From contig CAWDSF010000006.1 in assembly GCA_963804885.1 (NCBI GenBank), positions 558,001 through 622,000 of the forward strand: a stretch of 64,000 nt of DNA, in the 5' to 3' direction. The DNA is from PALSA-1004 sp963804885 (GTDB lineage Bacteria; Pseudomonadota; Gammaproteobacteria; Burkholderiales; SG8-41). How positions within the stretch are numbered: position 1 is the stretch's first letter; the number at the start of each line of letters is the position of its first letter. A program made the translations under genes and the position numbers. Of this stretch, positions 53,415 to 63,843 are shown in pieces. The notes beneath the pieces were generated by a model. That model saw only the letters and a list, made by a program, of their open reading frames with translations. It was not told where the DNA came from and ran no database searches.

Positions 53415-54218
53415 TCAACGATCCGTGAACGGAGGAAAGAACGGGACCCCATAGCGGTCGAAAATGGCCTTGACGCGACCTTCAGCGAGCAGATCACCAA
53501 CGGCTCGATTCACCGAAGCCCGGAGATCGGCGTCCGCGCGCCGTACGCCGATGGCCATGTTCCAACGCAGCGGCTGGTCCGGTGTGGCATCTTCGAACGC
53601 GTGCATCGCAAGCGTTCGGCCCTGCAGCAGGCGGTCGACGTCAGAAAGCCAGACAGCCCCGGCCTCCACCTCGCCGCGCGCGACGGCGTCCAGTACTTCC
53701 CGCTGGTTGCCGTAGACCACGAGATGAGAGCCGATCTGCTCGAGACGCATGTGGGCACCGGACTGGCGCTCGACCCCGATGCGGGTCTTGCGAAGGTCGG
53801 TCGCCGCAGACTCGCCGTTGGAACGATCGTGCACGCCGATGAGCGAATAACCCGTGCTGTAGTACGGCGCAGTCAACGTGAGCGCACCGTCGGTTTCGGC
53901 CGCCGGGTCGACGGGCAGTCCCATGAAGAGCTCGCACTGTCCGGCGAGAAGCGAGCGGCGGAGCGCCCGTCCGCCGTACGTCGTGTCGACCCAAATCAGG
54001 CGCGGGTGGAGATCCAGACGCTCCGCGATCGCCTGACCAATCTCCACGTCGACGCCCGGTTGCGCGCCCATCCTGTTCAGCGAGAGCGGCGGATTGTCCG
54101 GATCGACGCAGATCCGCAATTCGCGCGCGGATTCCGCCGTGATCGCGCGCTCGGCTGCCGCCGCCGGGACCGCGACGGCAACGAGCGCCAGCATCAGCAA
54201 TGCCTGCCGGCCGATCAT
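53415..54218 (-). CDS. Periplasmic solute-binding-fold protein of the PQQ dehydrogenase operon (XoxJ-like)
   Basis: A 267-residue SBP_bac_3-type protein. The signal peptide is MIGRQALLMLALVAVAVPAA. The mature part has ELRICVDPDNPPLSLNRMGA, GVDVEIGQAIAERLDLHPRL, and SLLAGQCELFMGLPVDPAAE. Proteins of this fold encoded beside XoxF are thought to help load or activate the dehydrogenase rather than import a nutrient. There is no transporter gene nearby, which supports this. Its ATG overlaps the dehydrogenase stop by 4 bases. Confidence 0.85.
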   Translation of the reverse strand: MIGRQALLMLALVAVAVPAAAAERAITAESARELRICVDPDNPPLSLNRMGAQPGVDVEIGQAIAERLDLHPRLIWVDTTYGGRALRRSLLAGQCELFMGLPVDPAAETDGALTLTAPYYSTGYSLIGVHDRSNGESAATDLRKTRIGVERQSGAHMRLEQIGSHLVVYGNQREVLDAVARGEVEAGAVWLSDVDRLLQGRTLAMHAFEDATPDQPLRWNMAIGVRRADADLRASVNRAVGDLLAEGRVKAIFDRYGVPFFPPFTDR

Positions 54219-56041
54219 CGTGATTGACCCGGTCGAACCTCGCCGAGCTGCGCCTGGCTCGGCGTTGCTTGCGCCGGCTGTCCCCCGTCAGACACGCGTT
54301 GCGCCTCGGGAAGCGCGAAAACGAACAACATCGTGCTGCCGAGAACGTTCTTCTGCCCCGGCGTATCGAGGAGCTTGGCGCCCGCGATCGCTTTCGACGG
54401 CACGATCGACCAGCCGGACGAGATTGCAACGTACTGGCGTCCGTCGACCGCGAAGCTCATCGGGTTGGTGACAATTCCGGAGCCCGTCTTGAATCCCCAG
54501 AGCTTGCGACCCGTCTTCTGGTCGAGCGCTTCGAGCTCGCCCTGCGGGTTGCCGACGAACAGCACCCCGCCCCCTGTGGCAAGGACGCCAGCGTACATCG
54601 GCCACGCCGTGTCGTACCGCCAGGCTGCCTTCCCGGTCGCAAGGTCGATCGCCGTCACGTGACCGGAGGCCGGGGGAACGCGCTCGTGCCCGCCGCCGTA
54701 GTACGGCCGTCCCTTCTGGTAGTCGAGATCGAGCGCGAAGAACTTGCCGCACATTTCGATCGCCGGCACGTACACGAAGTTCGTGAGGGGGCTGTACGCC
54801 ATCGAGACCCACTCCTTGCCCGCCGTGCCGTGGCCGCATGCGACGACCGGTTGATCCGGCTTGGCGAACTTCAAGGGCGTGACCTTCCCGGTCTTGGGAT
54901 CGACCTTGATGCTGTCGACGTGGATGAAGGGATGCGCGTAGATGACCTGTCCGTTGGTGCGGTCAAGCAAATAGAAGTGTCCGTTGCGGTTTGCCTGCGC
55001 AAGAGCCTTGGCGACGACTTTGCCGTCGGCGAGTCGAACGTTCTCGAGCAGCATCGGTTGATTGACGCCGTCGTAATCCCAGACGTCGTGTGGCGTGAAC
55101 TGAAAGTGCCACTTGATCTTGCCCGTATCCGCGTCGAACGCGAGCATCGAACTCGTGTAGAGGTTGTCCCCTTGCCGGTGAGGGCCGTAGAAGACCGGCG
55201 ACGGATTGCTCGTACCCCAGTAGACGAGGTTGAGATCCGGATCGTAGGCGCCGGTGAGCCACGTCGCACCGCCGCCATGGCGCCAGGCTTCGGTGTTACC
55301 CGGCCAGGTCTCGTTGCCCGGCTCGCCGGGCGCCGGCACCGTGTAGGTCTTCCATGCTTCCTTGCCGGTGTCGGCGTCGTACGCGACGAGGAATCCGCGA
55401 ACGCCGAACTCGCCGCCGCCGGGGCCGATGAGCACCTTGTTCTTCACGATGAGCGGTGCAGCGGTAAGCGTGTATCCCGCCTGCCAGTCGGCGACCGTCA
55501 CATTCCAGATCACCTTGCCGCTGCGCGCATCGAGCGCGAGGAGATGGCCGTCGAGCGTCGCCCAGAACACGCGGTCTCCAAGAACAGCCACGCCGCGGTT
55601 GACCACGTCACAGCAGAGCATTGCCGATATGTTCTCGGGCAGGTCCGCTTCGTACATCCAGAGGAGTGTTCCGGTCCGTGCATCGAGCGCGAAAAGCTTG
55701 CTCCAGGCCGACGTGATGTACATGACGCCGTTATTGACGACCGGGACGCCGTCCTGGCCTCCCAACACCCCCATCGAGAACGCCCAGGCCGGCGCAAGTC
55801 TGTTGACGTTGGTGGTGTCGATCTGCTTGAGCGGTGTGAACCAGGTGGCCGCGTAGTTCCCGCCGTAGATCAGCCAGTCGCTCGGATTCTCGGCCGCGCG
55901 CAGGAGCCGGTCCTGCGTCACCGGCTTGAACTGGTCGACCGCGGTTGCGCCAACGGCCACATTCGCGCCCATGGCAAGAACCGCCATGCCGATTGTCATA
56001 AACGCCGCGCCCATTCGCGTGGCCATCGTTCCCCGATTCAT
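54215..56041 (-). CDS. PQQ-dependent alcohol dehydrogenase with lanthanide-type Asp pair
   Basis: A 608-residue periplasmic eight-bladed quinoprotein. The signal peptide ends near VAVGATA. Blade repeats include WLIYGGNYAATWFTPLKQID and LFALDARTGTLLWMYEADLP. The vicinal disulfide is Cys143-Cys144 (AMLCCDVV). The catalytic region FQFTPHDVWDYDGVNQPMLL has Asp322 plus a second Asp at 324. That extra Asp distinguishes lanthanide-dependent enzymes (XoxF, PedH types) from calcium enzymes. It oxidises methanol, ethanol or other short alcohols to aldehydes and passes electrons to the operon cytochrome. The start is ATG 56041 with GGAG upstream. Confidence 0.9.
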   Translation of the reverse strand: MNRGTMATRMGAAFMTIGMAVLAMGANVAVGATAVDQFKPVTQDRLLRAAENPSDWLIYGGNYAATWFTPLKQIDTTNVNRLAPAWAFSMGVLGGQDGVPVVNNGVMYITSAWSKLFALDARTGTLLWMYEADLPENISAMLCCDVVNRGVAVLGDRVFWATLDGHLLALDARSGKVIWNVTVADWQAGYTLTAAPLIVKNKVLIGPGGGEFGVRGFLVAYDADTGKEAWKTYTVPAPGEPGNETWPGNTEAWRHGGGATWLTGAYDPDLNLVYWGTSNPSPVFYGPHRQGDNLYTSSMLAFDADTGKIKWHFQFTPHDVWDYDGVNQPMLLENVRLADGKVVAKALAQANRNGHFYLLDRTNGQVIYAHPFIHVDSIKVDPKTGKVTPLKFAKPDQPVVACGHGTAGKEWVSMAYSPLTNFVYVPAIEMCGKFFALDLDYQKGRPYYGGGHERVPPASGHVTAIDLATGKAAWRYDTAWPMYAGVLATGGGVLFVGNPQGELEALDQKTGRKLWGFKTGSGIVTNPMSFAVDGRQYVAISSGWSIVPSKAIAGAKLLDTPGQKNVLGSTMLFVFALPEAQRVSDGGQPAQATPSQAQLGEVRPGQSR

Positions 56042-56358
56042 CCCGTTCTCCTTGGCACGTCGGTCGGTTTCGGACCGATCGTCGTGCGTGTTGCCGTTCC
56101 CGCGGTGCGCGGGCGCTACAACGCATCTCTGCCGAACAATAAGCGGCGTCGATGCGGCGGGCCATCGGGAATGCTCGATGATCTTCGTAGGGCGACCTCG
56201 ATCGGTCGACACCGGAAACCCCATTTGAGATTGGGGCGAGCCGTCGCTATCCGGGCAAGCGCCACATCCGTTTTCGCAAACGAACGAATGCGTCAGGAGA
56301 CAGTTACGGCGGAGTCAAGAGCCCCCTACAGAATGCGTCGTACTTTCGCGATATCGTT
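56042..56358. other. Divergent promoter region, no gene seen
   Basis: Separates the PQQ dehydrogenase (minus) and the histidine kinase (plus). It contains the GGAG ribosome site of the dehydrogenase next to 56041 and an AT-richer patch around 56140-56165. The conserved bipartite motif found elsewhere is not here, and I see no coding remnant. Confidence 0.5.
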
Positions 56359-56436
56359 GTGTTCAGCCAGACGTTCACATTTGTCGGCGCTGTGCCAAGC
56401 GTCAGGACGTCGGAATCGCCACGCACACTAACAAAA

Positions 56437-57696
56437 ATGGTTTCCGGCATCGAATCGAAGACGGTCTCCCCCATTCCGCGTTCGGACCGCATCGTTGCCT
56501 TTGCATCTGTTTTCGCGATCGTGCTCGCGGTGGCCGAAGTGGTCGTGGATCTCGGCACCTGGGTGGAACTCGACATCGCGACGATTTACGGGATCCCGCT
56601 CGTACTCGCAGCCTTCACCCGCAATCGGCGACTGCTGCGGGGACTGATGGCTGCGCTTACGCTCGCGACGTTCATCACCTATGCATTGCAAATACCGGTC
56701 GGCGCGTTCGAACTGCGCGAGGCATTGTTCGTCAACCGCGTACTCGATGCCGTGGCGCTGCTGCTCACCGCGGGCTTGCTCCACGTGTGGATGGTGTCGC
56801 TGGATATCCGGGAAGCGCAGGCGCATTTGCTCCAGGAGCAAAACCGCAAGCTCGACGTCGCCAATGACTTGCTTATCGCCCGCGAATCGCAGATCGTCCG
56901 TCAGAACGAGGAGCTGATTCGCCGTCGACTCGAGGCCGAGGACGCAAGTGGTCGCAAGACACGCCTCCTCAACGCTGTCTCGCATGACATACGCAATCCG
57001 GTGAACACCATCAACCTCATGGCCGAGGTGATTCGCCGCACCGCGGAGGACCCGGCGCTCGTTACACAGATCCCCCAGATGGCGAGGCGCCTGCAGTCCA
57101 ATGCCCGATCACTGGTCGCTCTCGTATCGGAAGTACTCGACACTGCACACCTTGATTCCGGCCTCCTGCAGCGTCGCGACAGTACATTCTCGCTCAACGA
57201 GTTCATCGATACGACGTGCCGCGACCTCGCGCCCCTCGCCGACGCAAAGTTGCTGCGTCTGGATGCCGACATGCCCGAAGAAACCATTTGCGTCCGGACC
57301 GACCGGATCAAGCTCGACCGCATCATCACCAATCTGGTGACGAACGCGATCAAGTTCACGACCAAAGGCAGCGTGACCATAAGCGCGGACACCGTCGACG
57401 GCGCCGGCCTGATCCGCATTCGCGACACCGGTATCGGCATCGCGGAAACCGAGCTCGAGCGCATTTTCGGCGAGTTCGCTCAGCTCGATATCGCGGTTGG
57501 AGAACGGGACCGCGGATGGGGTCTGGGCCTTGCCATTTGCCGCCGGCTTGCGAACTTCATCGGCGCCACCATCGCCGTCGAAAGCAAGGTGGACGTCGGC
57601 ACCGTTTTCACCGTTCGGCTGCCACCGGAATGCGTCGTGGACATCGCACCCGCCGCGCCTTCCGGTGGTTCATCGGCGGTTGCGTCGCGTAACTGA
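56437..57696 (+). CDS. Membrane sensor histidine kinase
   Basis: A 419-residue hybrid-free kinase. About four membrane helices occupy residues ~15-125 (RIVAFASVFAIVLAVAEVVV, then YGIPLVLAAFTRNRRLLRGL). A coiled coil follows (AHLLQEQNRKLDVANDLLIA). The phospho-acceptor His183 is in LNAVSHDIRNPVNTINLMAE. The ATPase domain has RIITNLVTNAIKFTTKGSVT (N box), IRDTGIGIAETELERIFGEF (G1) and RGWGLGLAICRRLANFIGAT (G2). No response regulator is adjacent. ATG 56437 is preferred; GTG 56359 would add 26 residues. It is divergent from the PQQ dehydrogenase operon and may control it. Confidence 0.88.
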   Translation: MVSGIESKTVSPIPRSDRIVAFASVFAIVLAVAEVVVDLGTWVELDIATIYGIPLVLAAFTRNRRLLRGLMAALTLATFITYALQIPVGAFELREALFVNRVLDAVALLLTAGLLHVWMVSLDIREAQAHLLQEQNRKLDVANDLLIARESQIVRQNEELIRRRLEAEDASGRKTRLLNAVSHDIRNPVNTINLMAEVIRRTAEDPALVTQIPQMARRLQSNARSLVALVSEVLDTAHLDSGLLQRRDSTFSLNEFIDTTCRDLAPLADAKLLRLDADMPEETICVRTDRIKLDRIITNLVTNAIKFTTKGSVTISADTVDGAGLIRIRDTGIGIAETELERIFGEFAQLDIAVGERDRGWGLGLAICRRLANFIGATIAVESKVDVGTVFTVRLPPECVVDIAPAAPSGGSSAVASRN

Positions 57697-57803
57697 TTGC
57701 CGTCGCGTTCGGCGCGGAATACGCATGTACGACAGTTGGAGCTGTACCGGTATATTTCTGCCTCGCGTCATTACGGTCAACGACTCACGGCATGGAGCAT
57801 TTG

Positions 57804-57840
57804 TTCCTGAATTCCGTACAGCACTTGTCAAGATTTCCGG
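57804..57840 (+). promoter_or_regulatory. Shared bipartite regulatory motif, copy f (degenerate)
   Basis: The + strand reads CCTGAATTCCGTACAGCACT followed by TGTCAAGATTTCCGG. The second half matches the other copies (TGTCAAGATTTGC) well, while the first half keeps only GAAT-CC and partial flanks. It faces the Crp/Fnr gene ~385 bp downstream. It is the least certain copy. Confidence 0.4.
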
Positions 57841-57929
57841 ACAAGCGGACATCGATTGCTTTGTTATAACGTGGTCTGTTGCCGACAGACCGGGCCACGC
57901 CCTCACGAGTGCGCCCGCGCGCTGGTGCA

Positions 57930-57990
57930 CATGGTCGCGACCACGTCCTTTCGGCCGTCGTGGCTGGGGTATCGGCGAGATGCAGGTGCA
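57930..57990 (+). pseudogene. Scrap of an IorB-type molybdopterin subunit gene
   Basis: Encodes MVATTSFRPSWL, then GEMQVHSS one frame over. This matches KVATTPFRPSWLRSPGRMQN of the large subunit at 22628-24934 (DNA around 24230-24290). About 60 bases are recognisable. It implies that a second copy of that gene was once present here. Confidence 0.5.
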
Positions 57991-58222
57991 TTCCTCTTCT
58001 AAACCGGCAAGTGGAACAATATCGAACGCTGGCTGTTTTCCTTCATTTGCATGAACCGCCGTGGGCAAGGCGTTCAATCCGCTATCAAGTCATCGTCGAC
58101 TTTGATCGCGACCACCATCCCCCGTACTCGAGGTGTGCGCCGCACTCGATTGCAAAACGTATCCGGCGGGTACCAGGGGTAGCGTTGCCGAAGCGCGCGG
58201 GAGTGTCGGGAGGATGGCCACC

Positions 58223-58939
58223 GTGAACAAGCTGACCGTACTGGCGATGTTCGACTTCTACAGGGACGCACCCGCCGGCATCCAGACGAAGATTGCCGAG
58301 GCGTCCGCCTACGCGAAACTCTTTCCCGGGACGGTTGCCTTCCTGGAAGGCCGACCCTGCCAGCACCTCGTGGCAGTCGGCGCCGGGACGATCAACACCT
58401 TCAAGATCGCCGACAGCGGCCGCGAGATCGTCTTGTTCCGTGTCGGTGACGGGCGGATGAGCCCCGTCAACATCACGTCGACCCTGTTCGACAAACCCGC
58501 GATCGCAAGCGCTCGGGTAGTCACTCCGACAGAGGCCGTACTCATCCCCAGCTCGATCGTGCGCGCGTGGGTCGCCGCGAGCGACCCGATCCGCACCTCG
58601 TTGATGGAAACCATGGCGACGGGTCTCACAGAGCTTACGAACCTGGTCGAGGTGGTCGCATTTCAGACGATCGGCAGCCGACTGACCGACCTTCTGCTAC
58701 GCCACTTTGACAAACGACACGTGATCTCCGTGACGCACGAGGAAATCGCTGCCGAGCTCGGCACGGCACGGGAGGTCGTAAGTCGACTTCTCAAGCGCTA
58801 CGAGCGAGCGGGCGCGATCCTTATCTCCCGAAGCCATCTCGAGCTGATAGACGCAGCGATGCTCCGCCATTCAGCCTTTTTGCTGGAGAACGTGGACCGT
58901 TACGCTAGGTTCGCTAGGTCGCGGTCGACCACCTGCTAG
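58223..58939 (+). CDS. Crp/Fnr-family transcriptional regulator
   Basis: A 238-residue regulator. The cyclic-nucleotide-type beta-barrel covers residues ~15-115 (KLFPGTVAFLEGRPCQHLVA, then GREIVLFRVGDGR). A dimer helix follows, and the winged helix is VISVTHEEIAAELGTAREVV then SRLLKRYERAGAILISRSHL. Fnr-type N-terminal iron-sulfur Cys residues are absent. One Cys in EGRPCQHL is present, as in the unusual Crp relatives with a Cys near the barrel. GTG 58223 is preferred over ATG 58214 because GGGAGG ends only 1 base before the ATG but 9 before the GTG. It may regulate respiration genes here. Confidence 0.85.
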   Translation: MNKLTVLAMFDFYRDAPAGIQTKIAEASAYAKLFPGTVAFLEGRPCQHLVAVGAGTINTFKIADSGREIVLFRVGDGRMSPVNITSTLFDKPAIASARVVTPTEAVLIPSSIVRAWVAASDPIRTSLMETMATGLTELTNLVEVVAFQTIGSRLTDLLLRHFDKRHVISVTHEEIAAELGTAREVVSRLLKRYERAGAILISRSHLELIDAAMLRHSAFLLENVDRYARFARSRSTTC

Positions 58940-59074
58940 CAGCGCCTAGCCGTGATGCTTCAATACGTCGTCTGTCCGTCCGGACGGAGTCCGAGAGACC
59001 GGTGCGATCCAGCGGCAGGCGAGACATAGTCGCCGGTGAAAAGCTCCTAGCATTCTCCTGGCATGGGAAGAGCC

Positions 59075-60027
59075 ATGACAAGCGCCACCGATCGCCATTT
59101 CATTCTCATTTCGTTCCTGCTCGGGCTTCTTGCTGCGCCGGCATCGATGTTCGCTGCGACCGTCACGAAACAGACTGCCGAGCGGCGCGGCCGGCTCGGG
59201 CTGCCACGCTCACGGAAAGCGGCTACGCCCACGCCGACTGGCTGGCCGACGCTACCTGGCTGCAAGCGCACCTGAACGATTCGAATGTGAAGGTGATCGC
59301 CCTGACGGAGAACTCGGAATTCAAGCGCGGTCACATCCCCGGCGCGGCGCAGATTAACTGGACCGAGCTCGGCCTCGCCGACACATCGGATCCATCAATC
59401 ATCCATTGGCAGGCGGACATCGAGCAAGCGCTTACCCACTTGGGTATCTCGCGGTCCGACACCGTAATCATCTACGATGACGGCACTCTCTACGGCCCTC
59501 GCCTGTGGTGGATCCTGGACCAGCTCGGCCATCAGGACAAGCGCATCCTGAACGGTGGACTCATCGCCTGGACGAATGCCGGCGGCAAGATCGGAAAGGG
59601 AGCATCCACGGTCAGCGCTGCCACCAAACCCTACAAGGGCGCGCCCAACGCCGCCGCGCTCGCCACCCTCGACGAGGTGAAAGCGTCCCTCGACGATCCG
59701 AACGTCGTCCTGGTCGATGCCCGTACGCCCGCGGAATATGCCAAGGGGCACATCCCCGGCGCAATCAACGTCCCCTTCATCGACAATGCAGTCGCCGCCA
59801 GACCCAAAGTCTGGAAGTCTGCCCAAGACCTCCGCGCCATGTACGAAGCCGCCGGCGTCACTCCCGACAAGACCGTCATACCTTATTGCTCGACCGGCGT
59901 TCGCTCTGCCGCCACCTACTTCACTCTGACGCTACTCGGCTACCCGCACGTCTCTCTTTACACCGGTTCCTGGGACGAGTGGAGCAAGCACCCGGAGCTG
60001 CGGACTTCGATCGGGAAGCAACCGTAA
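59075..60027 (+). CDS. Exported two-domain rhodanese-type sulfurtransferase (one frameshift)
   Basis: About 315 residues. A signal peptide (MTSATDRHFILISFLLGLLA, cleavage near FAA) lies one frame from the body, with a shift near 59190. Rhodanese domain 1 has DWLADATWLQAHLNDSNVKV and no catalytic Cys. Domain 2 has VLVDARTPAEYAKGHIPGAI and the active loop PYCSTGVRSAATYFTL with Cys. It moves sulfane sulfur from thiosulfate or mercaptopyruvate to an acceptor such as cyanide, in the periplasm. Upstream is the Crp/Fnr gene, but no link is shown. Confidence 0.85.
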
Positions 60028-60262
60028 TGCATCGCAGTCTCAGCATACCCGCGCATTCGAGTATCACCCGCTCCTCGGGTTGGACCAACTGAAATCGAGG
60101 CTCGCTTGTGTGCCTGCAGTCACTGACGTGCAAGGGCTCGGTCGCCTACGATGCGATGCAAAGTATCTCCAGGGGTCGCGGCGGTGTAGGCGACCCCGGC
60201 CCATCCGATATTGGCGATTGCCAAGCGAGGGTCCAAATCGATAACGGAAAGGCGAGTGTCAA

Positions 60263-61674
60263 ATGAAGCCGATGAGAGGGTCGTCATCAAGAGTGACGGT
60301 TGTTGCGATCACGGGCGTAGCGGTCACGGCGCTTGCCACTGCATTGGCCGCGTTCTCCTTATCGAATCCCGACGATAAACCCGGCGCCTGCGAGTCGCAG
60401 TCGGTCGACGCGCCTGGCCAAGGGTGCGCGAAGGCGCTGGTCCGGCTGTTCGAGCAGGGCAAGGAGATCTTCCGCTTCGACACCTTCGGCGACGAGGACT
60501 ACTGGGGCGGCAAGCTCCAGCTGCACAAGGCGATCGAGGGCGCCGCTCTCGGAGGCGTCGGTCCCGGTGTCAGCCCGAAGACGGCCCTCACCGTCGCCGG
60601 CCTGAAGGTCGACGTCGATGCCCTCCCGGGGAACCTCCAGGCGAAGCTCAAGCACGGCAAGGTCGACCTCGACAGTCCTGCGACGACGCTCGCGCTCCTG
60701 GAGCTGAACGCGGTCGTCGGCGTCAAGGGCGTCTTCGACAAGGGTGGCTCGCTCAGCTCGATCGGCATCACCTGCGCCCTCTGCCATTCGACCGTCGACG
60801 ACTCGTTCGCCCCGGGAATCGGCAAGCGGCTGGACGGCTGGCCGAACCAGGATCTGAACGTCGGCCTGATCGTCTCGCTCGCGCCCAACCTGGCGCCGAT
60901 GGCCGACCAGGTCCTCGGGGCCAGCGACCCAGCGACGATCGACACGCTCAAGAAGGTGCTCCTGAGCTGGGGCCCCGGCTTCTACGACGCCGAGGTCAAC
61001 ATCGACGCCATCGGCTTCCGACCGGACGGCAAGTCGGCCGCGGTCCGGATCCCGGCCGCCTACGGCCATCTCGGCGAGGATCTCCACACGTGGACGGGCG
61101 GCTTCGGCAACGTCACCTACTGGAACGCCTACGTCGCGAACCTCCAGATGCACGGCAACGGCAACTTCAACGACGAGCGGTTCAACGATCCGGTCAAGTA
61201 TCCCGGCGGCGGTCAGAGGCGGCTTTTTCAAGCTCCGCCACGACCCCGACCAGGTGACGTCGAAGCTGGCCCCGCTCCACTACTACCAGCTCTCGCTGAA
61301 GGCACCGAAGCCGCCTGCCGGGCAGCTTCGACCCCGCAGCGGCGAAACGTGGTGAGGCGGTCTTCAACGGCCAGGGCAAATGCTCGGAGTGCCACATGCC
61401 GCCGCTCTACACCGACGCCGGCTACAACGCGCACACGCCGGCCGAGATGTGCATCGACTCCTTCCAGGCCGACCGTGGGCCGACGGGGGCGATCGGCAGC
61501 ACCATGGTTACGCCGCAGCTCAGCGGCCTCTGGGCGCGGTCGAAGCGCGGCTTCTTCCACGACGGCCGTTTCCCGACGCTCCTGGATGTGGCCAACCACT
61601 ACAACGCCTGTTTCAACCTCGGTCTGTCGCCAGGTGAGAAGAGCGATCTGGTCGAGTTCCTCAAGAGCCGCTAG
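60263..61674 (+). CDS. Diheme cytochrome-like protein (CCP/MauG-related), frameshifted
   Basis: About 470 residues with an N-terminal signal or anchor (VVAITGVAVTALATALAAFS). The first heme site CALCH is in SLSSIGITCALCHSTVDDSF. Later come GEDLHTWTGGFGNVTYWNAY, then, after shifts near 61210 and 61325, LHYYQLSLKAPKPPAG and the second heme site in GKCSECHMPPLYTDAGYNAH. The end is a Met-bearing stretch and SPGEKSDLVEFLKSR. Two CxxCH motifs fit a diheme peroxidase-like protein. A partial paralogue lies at 9738-10045. The redox partner is unknown. Confidence 0.75.
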
Positions 61675-61692
61675 GCGGGGGAGTTCGTTGAT

Positions 61693-61736
61693 GGCGGGAA
61701 CGCTGCGCAGCGCGCTGCATCCGCAGCGTTCCCGCC
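61693..61736. terminator. Strong bidirectional hairpin
   Basis: Perfect 15-bp inverted repeat GGCGGGAACGCTGCG / CGCAGCGTTCCCGCC with a 14-base loop, between the convergent ends of the cytochrome gene and the thiolase gene. It probably terminates transcription from both sides. Confidence 0.75.
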
Positions 61737-61758
61737 TGATCCAGCCTAGTTTTCGGTA

Positions 61759-63015
<1,257 letters not shown>

Positions 63016-63033
63016 CAGTCCCCCAATCCGGGA

Positions 63034-63700
63034 TTACCGTTGCCTCAGCGCTGCACGAAGCAGGGCGTTGTAGAAGTGCTCTGAGATCCCCGTCGGTCTG
63101 GCCAACCCGAGCCGCGCCAGCAAGCCTCGTCACTCTCGGAGATGTTGCGGGTCAGGGCCCCTTGTAATGCGAGTCGAAAAAGGCGCCACGATGAGCCCGA
63201 CGCTTCCTTCAGCGTCTGCAAAACGGGAATGAGGAGCTGCTCGGTTTCGGTAAAATCCGTTCCAAATGGAAAAGGTGGTAACAGTCCGCGTTCTCGAGTC
63301 GGGGCTAGCGCCCGTTCAATGCGGTCCGGGGTATTCTCACGGCAGGCGGACGGAATTTCAAAGCTTTTTGGAATCTTGCCGGCGTGTTTGGCATGCCTTA
63401 ATAACTCAGGCTGAAAGCGGGAATCGGAGATCGAAAGCATTGCTCCGATCACTTCCTGATCGCTCTTTCCTCGAAGGTCGGCGACTCCATATTCCGAGAC
63501 TACGATGTCACGCAGATGTCGTGGAATCGTTTAGTGGCCATACGACCATCGAATGTTGGAGATCGTCTTTCCACCCGCTTCGCGGACGGACGCGAGGGTG
63601 ATGACAGCCCGCGCGTCGTTCAGCGCGAATGCCTGGCTTACGAAGTTGTATTCGTCCGCCAACGCCGCTTTCGACGCGACCGTCGTCAAGCGCGTCCGAA
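63034..63700 (-). pseudogene. Acetyl-CoA hydrolase/transferase C-terminal part, broken
   Basis: C-terminal domain of an acetyl-CoA hydrolase/CoA-transferase: EYNFVSQAFALNDARAVITL, ASVREAGGKTISNIRWSYGH, IPRHLRDIVVSEYGVADLRG, RIERALAPTRERGLLPPFPF and a final helix RPTGISEHFYNALLRAALRQ. A TAA interrupts the otherwise continuous frame right after SYGH (near 63530), where Thr is usual, and a frame change lies near 63110. The N-terminal two thirds are missing beyond ~63700. It was probably cotranscribed with the thiolase in fatty-acid or ketone metabolism. Confidence 0.72.
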
Positions 63701-63843
63701 ACTACTTCGGTGACATTGATCGCGCATCAATCAGGCGTGCGCGCTCCCCAATTTTGACCGGCCAACTGAGTTGAAAGCCAAGCCGAGCCGATGGTGGGCG
63801 CCCCCCGGTCGATCATCTTTCTCAGTCGCTCGCCCACCACGGC

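Larger units (their letters stand above)
57697..58222. other. Intergenic region with motif copy f and a molybdoenzyme scrap
   Basis: Between the kinase and the Crp/Fnr gene. It contains a degenerate copy of the shared motif at 57804-57840, a ~60-bp match to the molybdenum subunit gene at 57930-57990, and the strong ribosome site GGGAGG at 58208-58213. No complete gene is evident. Confidence 0.5.

Noticed and set aside
54224..56431. 735-codon open frame on the + strand opposite the PQQ dehydrogenase
   Set aside because: It is a GC-rich antisense shadow. The minus-strand gene has signal peptide, disulfide and catalytic motifs, while the + reading is Arg-rich with no motif. The same applies to long antisense frames at 49121-50716 (opposite the multicopper oxidase), 22976-24364 (opposite the molybdoenzyme) and 29512-30558.
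58960..59000. Further TCCGGACA-type operator near the Crp/Fnr stop and in motif f
   Set aside because: GTCCGTCCGGACGG and TTTCCGGACAAG only partly match the GntR-region palindrome and lack its flanks, so I do not count them as sites of the same regulator.
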